Below are positions 7,972-16,312 of a stretch of DNA of 64,000 bases, one piece after another. The notes under the pieces are model-generated. The model did no database searches. It had not been told where the DNA came from and saw only the letters and a program-made list of their open reading frames with translations. Numbering within the stretch: position 1 is the first letter of the stretch; every line of letters begins with the position of its first letter. The stretch is from Streptomyces boluensis (GTDB lineage Bacteria > Actinomycetota > Actinomycetes > Streptomycetales > Streptomycetaceae): NCBI RefSeq assembly GCF_009908195.1, contig NZ_JAAAHS010000002.1, positions 1 to 64,000 on the forward strand, in the 5' to 3' direction. The position numbers were made by a program, and so were the translations under genes.

Positions 7972-10900
7972 ATGCGTTTCGGGGTACTGGGTCCGCTGGC
8001 CGTGTGGTCGGCGGAGGGTGAACTTGTCGCGGTGCCGGAGTCGAAGGTCCGCTCGCTGCTCGCGGCTCTGCTGACCTCTCCTGGGCAGGCGGTGTCGGCG
8101 GACCGTCTGGTGGACGAGTTGTGGGGCGGCGCGCCGCCCGGCAACCCCTCGGGCGCGCTGCAGACGCTGGTGTCGCGGCTGCGCCGGGTGCTCGCCCGCG
8201 CGGGCGGCCAGGACCTGGTGGTACGCCGGGCGCTCGGCTATGTCCTCGACGTACGGGACGAGGCGGTGGACGCCGGCCGGTTCGGGGCGCTCACCGCGCG
8301 GGCGCGGGGCATAGGGGACGCGCGGGAGCGGGCCGCGACGCTCGCGGACGCGCTGGCGCTGTGGCGCGGCCCCGCCTTCGCGGACTTCGCGGACGAGCCG
8401 TTCGCGCACGCGGCCGTCGCGCGCCTGGAGGAGCAGCGGCTGCTCGCCCTGGAGGAACAGGCCGAGGCGCGCCTGGAGTTGGGCGATCACAGCCCGCTGG
8501 CCGGGGAGCTGCGCGAGTGGACGGAGCGGCACCCGCTGCGGGAGCGGCTCCGCGCCGCCCGGATGCGGGCGCTGTACGGCGCGGGCCGGGCCAGTGAGGC
8601 CCTGGACAGCTTCCAGGAGCTGCGCCGCCGCCTGGACGAGGAGCTGGGCCTCGAACCGGCGCCCGAACTGGTCGCGCTGCAGCAGGAGATCCTCCAGCAG
8701 GACCCGGGCCTTCGGTCCGCCCCGGCGCAGCCCGTGGCCGCCGCGCGGCCGCGCACCAACCTGCCGACCCCGGTGACCGGTCTGATCGGCCGGGCGGACT
8801 CGGTGGACGAGGTGCGGGCCCTGGTGGAGGCGGGCCGCCTGGTGACGTTGACGGGGCCCGGTGGCGTCGGCAAGACCCGGCTCGCGGTGGAGGTGGCGAC
8901 GCGGCTCTCCGAGTCGTACGAGGACGGGGTGTGGCTGGTGGAGCTGGCCGCGCAGGCCGTCGCCGCCGGGTCCGGGGGCGACGAGCTGGCCGAGGTGGTC
9001 GCCGCGACGCTCGGGGTGCGGGACGACACCGGTCCCGGACCGCTGCCGGGCGGCCGGCCGCGCACGCTGCTCGACCGGCTGACCGACGCGCTGCGCGGCC
9101 GCCGGCTGCTGCTCGTCCTGGACAACTGCGAGCACGTCATCGAGGCCGCGGCCCAGCTGGCGCAGGCCGTGCTGCGGGACGCGCCGGGCGTACGCATCCT
9201 CGCCACCAGCCAGGAACCCCTCGACCTCGCGGGTGAGCGGCTCTGGCCGGTGCCGCCGCTCGACCTGCCGGGCAGCGCGGCCGGTGCGGGCGAGCTGCGG
9301 CGGTCCAGCGCGGTGCAGCTGTTCCTCGACCGGGCGGCGGCGACCTCCCCGGACTTCGCGCTGACCGACGACAACGCACGGGCGGTGGCGTCGATCTGCC
9401 GTCGCCTGGACGGAATTCCGCTCGCCCTCGAACTGGCCTCGACCCGGGTGCGGGTCCTTGGTGTGGCCGAGCTGGCCGAGCGGCTCGGCGACCGGTTCCG
9501 GCTGCTCACCGGCGGGCACCGGGGCGCACCGGCGCGGCAGCAGACGCTGCGCGCGATGATCGACTGGAGCTGGGAACTGCTCACGTCGGCCGAGCAGTTG
9601 GTGCTGCGGCGGCTCGCGGTGCACGCGGACGGCTGCACCCTGCCCGCCGCCGAGGCGGTGTGCGCGGGCGACGGGGTGAAGCCCGCGGAGGTCCTGGACC
9701 TGCTGACGCGGCTTGTGGACCGCTCGCTCGTGCTCGTGTCGCACGAGGGCGACGGCCCCCGGTACCGGCTCCTGGAGTCGGTGGCGGCGTACTGCCAGGA
9801 GCGGCTGCGGGACAGCGAGTTCGACCGGGTGCGGCGCGCCCACGCCCGGCACTACGCGGACTTCGCGGAGCGCGCGGACTCGTTCCTGCGCGGCTCCGAT
9901 CAGGAGCAGTGGCTGCGCCGGCTCGACGCGGAGACCGCCAATGTGCGCGGCGCCCTCGACAGTGCCGCCGCTGACGGCGACGGGGTGCTGATGCGGCGGC
10001 TCGTGCACGCGATGGTCTGGTACTGGTACTTGCGCGGCCGCCTGACCGAGGCCACCCGCTGGCTGGGCGTGGCCGTCGGCCTGCCGGGCCGCCCGGCACC
10101 GGACGACGCAGCCGCAGAGGACACGGCCGAGGATCTGTCGGGGACCGCCGCGTGGCGGACCGGGATGAGTCTGCTGACCGGCTCCCCGGAGGGCGACGCC
10201 CGGCACGGCCGGGACATCCTCGCGTCGTACGAGGACATCCGCGACCCGCACGAGCGGACCAGGGCGGGCTGGTTCCTCGGCCACGCCGTCACCCGGTTCG
10301 GGGACCGTGCGGTGGGCGAGGAGCTGATGGACCGGGTGCTCGCCGCTTCCCGTGCCCTGGACGACCGTTGGGGCATCGCGGCGGGCCTCAGCACCCGCGG
10401 CATGCAGACCTATGTGTGCGGCGACCTGACGGCGTCCCGGCAGCAGGGCCAGGAGAGCCTCGCGCTGTTCCGGCAGACCGGGGACCGGTGGGGGCAGTTG
10501 CAGGCGATGGGGGTGCTCGGCCGGCTGGCGGAGATCGAGGGCGATTACGCGGAGGCCGCGCGGCTGCACCAGGACGGGCTGCGCATCGCCGAGGACCTGG
10601 GGCTGTGGACGGACGCGTCGATGCGCTGGTCCGAGCTGGGCCGGATCGCGCTGCTGAACGGGGAGCACGCGCGGGCCGACGAGTTCCACGAACGCGGCCG
10701 CAAGTTGGCCGTGGAGCAGGGCGACAAGCCGGCCGAGGAGTTCGCCGAGCTCGGCCTCGCGCTCAGCGCCAGGCGGCAGGGCCGGCTCGACGTGGCGCAG
10801 CCGCTGCTGCGCCGCTGGCTGGAGTGGAACCGGCAGTTCGACGCGGAGTACGGGTCGGCGCTGATCCTCGCCGAGCTGGGCTTCGTCGCCGAACTGCGCG

Positions 10901-11235
10901 GGGACGCGGACGGGGCGCTCGCCCTGCACCGGGAGGGCCTGGCCGCGGCCCGGGACACCGGTGATCCGCGGGCGGTGGCGCTGGCCCTCGAGGGCATCGC
11001 GGGCGCGCGGGCGCTCGCCGGGCACTGCGCACACGCGGCCCGGCTGCTCGGCACGGCGACGGCGGCACGCGAGTCGGTGGGCGCGCCGCTGCCGCGCGGT
11101 GAGCGGGGCGATGTGGACCGGGTGAGCGCGGTGGCCCTGCGGGCGCTGGGCGAGGGGGAGTTCGCGGCGGAGTTCGCCTCCGGCGAGCGGGCGGATCCTC
11201 AGGCCGAGGCGAAGCTGCAGCTTGATACGGCCTGA
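7972..11235 (+). CDS. Large SARP-family regulator (AfsR-like: BTAD, NB-ARC ATPase, TPR)
   Basis: A 1087-residue cytoplasmic transcription activator. Residues 1-100 are the OmpR-like winged helix (MRFGVLGPLAV start) and about 100-250 the bacterial transcriptional activation domain. A STAND-type ATPase follows, with Walker A GPGGVGKTR near residue 295 and Walker B LLLVLDNCEHV near 385. The C-terminal third is helical repeats of TPR type. Such SARPs activate biosynthetic operons by binding direct repeats near -35. The ATG at 7972 gives the standard SARP N-terminus; upstream in-frame GTG codons would only add unrelated residues. The ribosome binding site is weak. It ends against a bidirectional terminator facing SDR 2. 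Confidence 0.92.
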   Translation: MRFGVLGPLAVWSAEGELVAVPESKVRSLLAALLTSPGQAVSADRLVDELWGGAPPGNPSGALQTLVSRLRRVLARAGGQDLVVRRALGYVLDVRDEAVDAGRFGALTARARGIGDARERAATLADALALWRGPAFADFADEPFAHAAVARLEEQRLLALEEQAEARLELGDHSPLAGELREWTERHPLRERLRAARMRALYGAGRASEALDSFQELRRRLDEELGLEPAPELVALQQEILQQDPGLRSAPAQPVAAARPRTNLPTPVTGLIGRADSVDEVRALVEAGRLVTLTGPGGVGKTRLAVEVATRLSESYEDGVWLVELAAQAVAAGSGGDELAEVVAATLGVRDDTGPGPLPGGRPRTLLDRLTDALRGRRLLLVLDNCEHVIEAAAQLAQAVLRDAPGVRILATSQEPLDLAGERLWPVPPLDLPGSAAGAGELRRSSAVQLFLDRAAATSPDFALTDDNARAVASICRRLDGIPLALELASTRVRVLGVAELAERLGDRFRLLTGGHRGAPARQQTLRAMIDWSWELLTSAEQLVLRRLAVHADGCTLPAAEAVCAGDGVKPAEVLDLLTRLVDRSLVLVSHEGDGPRYRLLESVAAYCQERLRDSEFDRVRRAHARHYADFAERADSFLRGSDQEQWLRRLDAETANVRGALDSAAADGDGVLMRRLVHAMVWYWYLRGRLTEATRWLGVAVGLPGRPAPDDAAAEDTAEDLSGTAAWRTGMSLLTGSPEGDARHGRDILASYEDIRDPHERTRAGWFLGHAVTRFGDRAVGEELMDRVLAASRALDDRWGIAAGLSTRGMQTYVCGDLTASRQQGQESLALFRQTGDRWGQLQAMGVLGRLAEIEGDYAEAARLHQDGLRIAEDLGLWTDASMRWSELGRIALLNGEHARADEFHERGRKLAVEQGDKPAEEFAELGLALSARRQGRLDVAQPLLRRWLEWNRQFDAEYGSALILAELGFVAELRGDADGALALHREGLAAARDTGDPRAVALALEGIAGARALAGHCAHAARLLGTATAARESVGAPLPRGERGDVDRVSAVALRALGEGEFAAEFASGERADPQAEAKLQLDTA

Positions 11236-11294
11236 GCTGCGCCGTCTTTCTTCCCCACCCCGCCCCTTCCCGAAAGTCCTCGCCGGACGGGCCT

Positions 11295-11341
11295 CCTCAA
11301 TCGCCGGAGGGGCTATCTATTAGCCCCTCCGGCGATTGAGG
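11295..11341. terminator. Bidirectional terminator, perfect 21-base stem
   Basis: The arms 11295-11315 and 11321-11341 are exact reverse complements around a 5-base loop. It lies between the convergent ends of the large SARP and SDR 2. From general knowledge, the arm sequence CCTCAATCGCCGGA resembles a dispersed terminator-like element common in Streptomyces genomes. Confidence 0.9.
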
Positions 11342-11379
11342 AGCGGGGGTCCGGGGGCGGAGCCCCAGGATGGGAACGG

Positions 11380-12147
11380 TCAGGCCGCGGCCGGGATGAT
11401 GCCCTGGGCGAGGCCGCCGTCGACGACGACCTCGGTGCCCGTCGTGAAGGTCGCTTCGAAGGCCAGGAACAGGGCCGCCGCAGCGATCTCCTCGATGGTG
11501 CCGTGCCGCTTCATCGGGCTGATCTCGTTCATCTCCTTCTCGTGGACGTCCTTGTCCGCGTCACTCATCGCCGGGTAGCCCATGGACGGCGTCTTGATCG
11601 GCCCCGGGCTCAGCGCGTTGACGCGGATGCCGTGCGGCATCAGCTCGGCGGCGAAGCCCTTGGCGAAGGTCCTGAGCGCGGCCTTGGCCCCGCCGTAGAC
11701 CGTGATGCCGGGGTAGCCCATGTTGTCGGCGATGGACGTCGTGAAGAGCACGGCGCCGCCCTTGTTGATGAGCGGGGCCAGGCGCTGCACGGTGAAGAAG
11801 GCGCCCTTGGTGTTGATGTCGAAGATGCGGTCGTAGCCCTCCTCGGTGACCTGGTCGAACGGCACGAGTTCGGCGATGCCGACGTTGATGAACAGGAAGT
11901 CGATCCGGCCCAGCTTCTCCTCGACGACCCCGCCGAGCGCCCGCACGTCGTCCAGGTTCGCCGCGTCGGAGCGCACCACATGGGCTGCCTCGCCCGCGAG
12001 TTCGGCGCGAGCCGCCTCGATGTTGGCCTCGTTGCGGCCGGTGAGGACGACCTCGGCGCCCTCGGCGAGCAGCGCCTTGGCGACACCCAGGCCCATGCCG
12101 TGCGTGCCGCCCTGGATGACGGCCTTCTTCCCTGCGTACTTGCTCAT
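11380..12147 (-). CDS. Short-chain dehydrogenase/reductase (SDR), paralogue 2
   Basis: A 255-residue NAD(P)-dependent oxidoreductase closely related to the SDRs at 7023 and 17736. The cofactor loop reads [10 protein letters not shown], with Gln in place of the usual Thr at its start. The catalytic Ser lies 13 residues before the Tyr of YGGAK, so the active site is complete. It lies at the end of a leftward group with the nitroreductase-like gene and the MonCI-like monooxygenase (spacers 52 and 23 bases) and ends at the 21-base terminator. The substrate is unknown; a polyketide-type keto group is a reasonable guess. Confidence 0.9.
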   Translation of the reverse strand: MSKYAGKKAVIQGGTHGMGLGVAKALLAEGAEVVLTGRNEANIEAARAELAGEAAHVVRSDAANLDDVRALGGVVEEKLGRIDFLFINVGIAELVPFDQVTEEGYDRIFDINTKGAFFTVQRLAPLINKGGAVLFTTSIADNMGYPGITVYGGAKAALRTFAKGFAAELMPHGIRVNALSPGPIKTPSMGYPAMSDADKDVHEKEMNEISPMKRHGTIEEIAAAALFLAFEATFTTGTEVVVDGGLAQGIIPAAA

Positions 12148-12199
12148 GGCTGCTACTCCATACGTAGATACGAGGTGGACACGAGACGGCTCGGGCCGC

Positions 12200-12646
12200 T
12201 CAGACCCGCTCGAGCACGACGACCGGGATGACGCGTCGGGTTCGGGCCTCGTAGGTGTGGTAGACGGGGGCGAGGTCGGTCATCAGCTTCCACAGCCGGG
12301 ACCGCTCCTCCCCTTCGGCGGTGCGGGCGCGCACCGGGAACTTCTCGGCGAGCACCTGGATCTCCACCTCGGGGTTCGCCACCACGTTCAAGTACCACTT
12401 GGGATGCGTGTGGGTGATGGCGGAGCCGGAGGCGACCAGGATGTACCGGTCCTCGTCCGCCCCGAAGAACAGGCCCGTGCGGTAGAGCTTTCCGCTCTTG
12501 CGTCCCCGGTAGGTGAGCACCAGGTTGGTGGCGCCGCCTTCCATGTAGCCGCTCTGGCCGTTCGTGGCGAGATAGCGGCGGACGTGTTCCGTCACGGACG
12601 GGTCGGGGCTGTCGGCCGGCTCCTCTTGAGCATCCCAAGCTGACAT
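12200..12646 (-). CDS. Deazaflavin (F420)-dependent nitroreductase/quinone-reductase family protein
   Basis: A 148-residue split-barrel protein of the DDN family. The features that show this are the TYRGRKSGKLYRTGLFFG strand pair, the YILVASGSA segment and the HPKWYLNVVANPEVEIQV block, which line the F420 pocket in known members. The family reduces quinones, nitro groups or enones with F420H2. It sits between SDR 2 and the flavin monooxygenase on the same strand with a 23-base gap, so it probably acts on the same quinone-like or enone intermediate. The start ATG has GGAG-like bases in AAGGAGCA nearby. Confidence 0.85.
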   Translation of the reverse strand: MSAWDAQEEPADSPDPSVTEHVRRYLATNGQSGYMEGGATNLVLTYRGRKSGKLYRTGLFFGADEDRYILVASGSAITHTHPKWYLNVVANPEVEIQVLAEKFPVRARTAEGEERSRLWKLMTDLAPVYHTYEARTRRVIPVVVLERV

Positions 12647-12669
12647 GTGCTGTGCTCCTTGCTCGATTT

Positions 12670-14046
12670 CTAGAAGGTGATCCCCGCCCGGTCCGCGGCA
12701 CCGGAGGACCGCAGCACACGGAGCAGGAGACCGGGTTCCAAGAGCGATTCGCTGGAGTCCACGAGGCCGAAGACGCGCATGAACGCGTCCGCCACCTCGG
12801 GGTCGTGAATCGCGGCTTCCTGCACCAGGGCCATATAGGCCAGGAACAGTCGGGTCAGCGGGGGGCGTTCACCCTCGACACCGGGGAAGGCCAGGTCGCC
12901 GCCGACCATCAGGTCCCACGGCCCGTCCACGGCCTCGCGCGCCAGGTCCTTCAGGTACGCGAGCGGCTGGAGCGGCCCGTCGGCGGTGACGTGCCGGCGC
13001 AGGGTGAGGGCGGCGAGCGCCGCGACCGTCATGCCCTGCGCGTAGGCCGGGTTGAAGCTGCACACGCCGTCGCCGGTGACGAGCAGCCCGTCGGGGAAAC
13101 GGTCGAGGTGTTCGTAGCGCCGGCGCTGGTTGGCGGGGAAGCGGTACGCGACCGGCGGGCCCTGCGGGTCGAGGTCCTGAACAGCCTTGTATATGTCGGG
13201 TACTTGGAGGGAGCGCAGGAACGCGTCGAAGCCCTCGGGGTCGGCGGGCGGATGGTCGCCGAGTATGCCGTACGCGGTGACGATGACCTGGTCGTCCTCC
13301 TGCCGTGCGGCGATCGCGCCGCGCGGGGCGGACGGTGAGGACACCACGCCGATGGAGATCTCGTTCTCCGCGTACGGGTTGTCGTGCTCGCGCAGGGTGT
13401 AGAGGCGGGAGGCGTAGCCGAGGCCGATCTTGCGGCGCTCCTCCTCGACCTTCGCGTAGCCGAGTTCCTCCAGCCACACCGGGGTGCGCGAGCCTCGGCC
13501 GGTGGCGTCGACGACGAGGTCGGCGGCGAGCACCTCGACCGCGCTGCCCTCGGCCTGCCGGGACACCCGGGCGCCGATGACGCGGCTGCGGTCCGCGGAG
13601 GCCTCCAGGCCCACGACGTCGTACTGCTCGAGGAACGACACCTCGGGCAGCGCCGACACCCGTTCGCGGACCTGCCGTTCGAGGAAGGGGCGGGTCACGG
13701 TCAGGGAGGTGAGTCCGGTGTGGACGTTCGCGATGCGGTGGCCGTTCAGGAACCAGCGGATGTCGCCGGCCATGTCGCCGACGATGCCTCCGGCGTCGAC
13801 CACTTCCTGGGTGAAGCCGGGGAACAGCTCCTCGATGATCTGCTGGCCGCGCGCCTGCAGTCCGTGCACCTGGCGGCCCTGCGGCACGCCGCGGCGCGGT
13901 TCGTCCACCCCGGTCAGCGCGTCCCGGTCGACCACCAGGACCTCCGCGTACGCGTCCGCGAGGACCCGGGCCGCGAAAAGGCCCGCCATGCTGCCGCCGA
14001 GCACGACGGCCCGGCCTTTCTTCTCCGCTGGCTTTGCCTGCTGCAT
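12670..14046 (-). CDS. FAD-dependent monooxygenase/epoxidase (MonCI-like group), copy 1
   Basis: A 458-residue single-component flavoprotein. It has the FAD motif VVLGGSMAGLFAARVL at the N-terminus, the ATGRGSRTPVWLEELGY block near residue 165 and the second flavin motif GDGVCSFNPAYAQGM near 315. This pattern resembles the squalene-epoxidase-like monooxygenases of polyether pathways (MonCI/Lsd18) as I remember them, so epoxidation or hydroxylation of an alkene or aromatic is likely. The gene at 49830 is a clear paralogue with identical block order. GGGAG lies 10 bases before the ATG at 14046; the frame is open upstream but without a ribosome binding site. It is divergent from amine oxidase 2. 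Confidence 0.88.
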   Translation of the reverse strand: MQQAKPAEKKGRAVVLGGSMAGLFAARVLADAYAEVLVVDRDALTGVDEPRRGVPQGRQVHGLQARGQQIIEELFPGFTQEVVDAGGIVGDMAGDIRWFLNGHRIANVHTGLTSLTVTRPFLERQVRERVSALPEVSFLEQYDVVGLEASADRSRVIGARVSRQAEGSAVEVLAADLVVDATGRGSRTPVWLEELGYAKVEEERRKIGLGYASRLYTLREHDNPYAENEISIGVVSSPSAPRGAIAARQEDDQVIVTAYGILGDHPPADPEGFDAFLRSLQVPDIYKAVQDLDPQGPPVAYRFPANQRRRYEHLDRFPDGLLVTGDGVCSFNPAYAQGMTVAALAALTLRRHVTADGPLQPLAYLKDLAREAVDGPWDLMVGGDLAFPGVEGERPPLTRLFLAYMALVQEAAIHDPEVADAFMRVFGLVDSSESLLEPGLLLRVLRSSGAADRAGITF

Positions 14047-14131
14047 TGCTGCAACTCCCTTGAATCCTTGGGGAGAATCGTCACGAGCTGTCTTCTCGGC
14101 CAAGGTAGCGGGGCGCGACCATTTCCGACTC

Positions 14132-14165
14132 ACTGCGCTCATAAAGCATTGCAGACTGCGTTCAT
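14132..14165. promoter_or_regulatory. Direct repeats with 23-base period in a divergent promoter, SARP-site candidate
   Basis: ACTGCGCTCAT (14132-14142) and ACTGCGTTCAT (14155-14165) differ by one base. Their last seven bases, CG(C/T)TCAT, resemble the heptamers bound by AfsR-type SARPs. They lie between the flavin monooxygenase (start 14046) and amine oxidase 2 (start 14310). The usual SARP period is 11 or 22, so 23 is slightly off. Confidence 0.5.
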
Positions 14166-14309
14166 CGGCCAGTAATCAGCGTCTCACCTGGGGCGATCGG
14201 CGTGAAAAGATTACCGAGCCATGACCGTCCGTCAATATGGGCTCCAGTAAGTTGGCCGCCGACTCGTACCCTTCTCAATTCTCTTTCCTTCTGCCATGGA
14301 GAGGCTCCC

Positions 14310-15620
14310 ATGACCGCTGTTCGGGAATTTGACGCGATAGTCGTCGGCGCCGGGTTTGCCGGGGTCACCGCAGCCCGCGAACTCAGGGCCAGGGGCCTGC
14401 GTCCCGTGGTGATCGAGGCCCGCCACCGCATCGGCGGCCGTACGTGGACGGACACGTTCGACGGCCTGCCCATCGAGTACGGCGGCGGCTGGATCTCCCC
14501 CTTCGCGAAACTCGCGATGGCGGAACTCGACCGCTACGACATCCCGTTGCTCGAAGGCGTCCTGCCGATGCCGGAATGGGCCGTGTTCCCCGTCGAGGAC
14601 GGCTCCCTCGAGTCGTTCGACGGAAATGTGGCGCTCGGCCGCCTCGGCGAATTGCTCACCACCATCTTCGAGGGCTCCGAGAAGCTCCTCCCCCGGCCGC
14701 ACGAGCCGCTGTTCGCGGGCGAGCGCATCCGCGCCGTCGCCGGCCAGTCGCTGCGCGAGCGCCTCGACTCGCTGCACCTCGACACCCGCGACGACATGTG
14801 GATCAGCACCCTCGTCGGCGGTTTCGCGGGCGGCAGCAGCAAGGACGGCGCGTACGAGGCGCTCGCCCAGTGGTGGCAGGTGGCCGGCGGCAAGCTCGCC
14901 GACTGGATCACCATCGAGGGCCAGGCGCCCGCGTCCGGCATGTCGGCCCTCGTCCAGGAGATCCTCAACGACGCCGAGGCGGACCTGCATCTGAACTCGC
15001 CCGTCACCCGCGTCGACGACGACGGCTCGCTCGTCCGCGTCACCACCGCGTCCGGCCGCGAGTTCGCCGCCCCCGTCGCGGTGCTCGCCGTCCCCGCCAA
15101 CGTGTGGCGGACCATCGACTTCCGGCCCGGCCTGCCGCCCGTGCACGCCGAGACCGCCGAGCGCGGCATCGGCGTACCGCACACCAGCCGGCTGTGGCTG
15201 CGGGTGCGCGGCGACTTCGGCCCGGTACATGTGCGTGACGTGGAGAACGGGCTGCTCACGCCGATGTTCACGCACGCCGTCCTCGACAACGGCGAGCAGC
15301 TGCTCACCGGCTACAGCCAGGACCCGTCGCTCGACGTGTCCCGCCCCGAGCAGGTCCGGGCGGCGCTCCAACGGCTGCTCCCGCAGGCCGAGTTGATCAG
15401 CTACCGGGCGCACGACTGGGGCCACGACCCGTACTCGCTGGGCGGCTGGACGCTGCGCAGGCCGGGTCAGCTGACGCAGCTGCCCGAGGTGCAGGAGCCG
15501 CACGGCCGGGTCGCGTTCGCCAACGACGGCATCGCGAGCGGCTGGAACGGCTTCGTGGACGGCGCGATCGAGAGCGGCTTCCGCGCGGCCGGGCAGGCTG
15601 CGGACATCGCCGGCAAGTAG
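14310..15620 (+). CDS. Flavin amine oxidase family protein, cytoplasmic paralogue
   Basis: A 436-residue FAD enzyme of the amine oxidase superfamily. AIVVGAGFAGVTAARELRA is the nucleotide-binding motif, followed by IEARHRIGGRTWTDTF, IEYGGGWISP and the C-terminal SGWNGFVDGAIESGFRAA that contacts the flavin. It parallels the protein at 3602 along its length but lacks the twin-arginine signal, so it should act in the cytoplasm. GGAGAGG lies a few bases before the ATG at 14310, which decides the start over an upstream GTG/ATG extension. It is followed by a split-barrel flavin protein gene after 109 bases. The substrate is unknown. Confidence 0.88.
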   Translation: MTAVREFDAIVVGAGFAGVTAARELRARGLRPVVIEARHRIGGRTWTDTFDGLPIEYGGGWISPFAKLAMAELDRYDIPLLEGVLPMPEWAVFPVEDGSLESFDGNVALGRLGELLTTIFEGSEKLLPRPHEPLFAGERIRAVAGQSLRERLDSLHLDTRDDMWISTLVGGFAGGSSKDGAYEALAQWWQVAGGKLADWITIEGQAPASGMSALVQEILNDAEADLHLNSPVTRVDDDGSLVRVTTASGREFAAPVAVLAVPANVWRTIDFRPGLPPVHAETAERGIGVPHTSRLWLRVRGDFGPVHVRDVENGLLTPMFTHAVLDNGEQLLTGYSQDPSLDVSRPEQVRAALQRLLPQAELISYRAHDWGHDPYSLGGWTLRRPGQLTQLPEVQEPHGRVAFANDGIASGWNGFVDGAIESGFRAAGQAADIAGK

Positions 15621-15729
15621 CCGCCCGGCTCCCGCACGAGCGGCGGGAGTCTTCGACCACCCCTTGAGCGGCCGGCCCGGAATCCGTCCGGGCCGGCCGC
15701 CGCCATCGGATCAGAAAGGACCGAGCCCC

Positions 15730-16218
15730 GTGGTGACCCGAGTGGAGAAGTTCACCGATCTCGAGGACGAGTTCAACCAGTACATCCGCGACATCGTCTA
15801 CTGTTCGCTGATCACGGTGGACAAGAAGGGGCGGCCCCGCGCGCGGGTGCTGCTGCCGATCTGGGAGCTCGTCGACGACCGCCCGGTCGGCTGGATCGCC
15901 GCCTACAAGACGCCGGTCAAGACGGCGCACATCACCAACAACCCGCATGTGACGTGCTCGTACTGGAATCCGCGGCAGAACGCGGTGTACGCGGACAGCG
16001 TGGCCGAGTGGGTCGAGGACCCGACGGTGAAGCGCGAGGTGTGGGACCTGTACCGCAAGGGCAGCCCCTCCGGCGTCGGCTACGACCCGCAGCACTACTG
16101 GAAGGGCGGCCCCACCGACCCCGAGTACGGGCTGCTGCGCATGGACCCGTTCCGGGTGCAGGTGCTGCGCGGGCGGGACATGCGCAGCCGCATGTGGCAG
16201 CCGGGGGACGGCAGTTGA
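15730..16218 (+). CDS. Pyridoxamine-5'-phosphate-oxidase-like split-barrel protein
   Basis: A 162-residue protein with the split-barrel FMN/F420-binding fold: an N-terminal strand with YCSLITVDKKGRPRARVLLP, then WIAAYKTPVKTAHITNNPHV, typical of the PNPOx-like family that binds FMN, F420 or heme. It probably supplies reduced flavin or carries out an F420-type reduction. AAAGGA lies 10 bases before GTG 15730, which I take as start (a second GTG follows directly). It faces the acyl-CoA-dehydrogenase-fold monooxygenase at 16313 across a terminator, and such monooxygenases need a flavin reductase. That pairing is inference. Confidence 0.75.
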   Translation: MVTRVEKFTDLEDEFNQYIRDIVYCSLITVDKKGRPRARVLLPIWELVDDRPVGWIAAYKTPVKTAHITNNPHVTCSYWNPRQNAVYADSVAEWVEDPTVKREVWDLYRKGSPSGVGYDPQHYWKGGPTDPEYGLLRMDPFRVQVLRGRDMRSRMWQPGDGS

Positions 16219-16261
16219 GCCGCGGCCGTTGAGACCGGCGTCCCCGGGCGCGGGGTGACAT

Positions 16262-16300
16262 ACGGGGTGGTGGCCGGTGAACTCCCGGCCACCACCCCGT
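16262..16300. terminator. Bidirectional terminator, 16-base stem
   Basis: The arms 16262-16277 and 16285-16300 are exact reverse complements around 7 bases, between the convergent split-barrel gene and the monooxygenase at 16313. Confidence 0.85.
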
Positions 16301-16312
16301 CGTCGTACCGGA

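Noticed and set aside
7795-11034. Frame of 1079 residues antisense to the large SARP
   Set aside because: No recognisable domain and an Arg/Pro/Gln/His-rich composition; the plus-strand SARP has clear domains and correct codon bias.
12670-14142. Longer start for the flavin monooxygenase (14142)
   Set aside because: The added 32 residues are not family-like and lack a ribosome binding site; GGGAG precedes ATG 14046.
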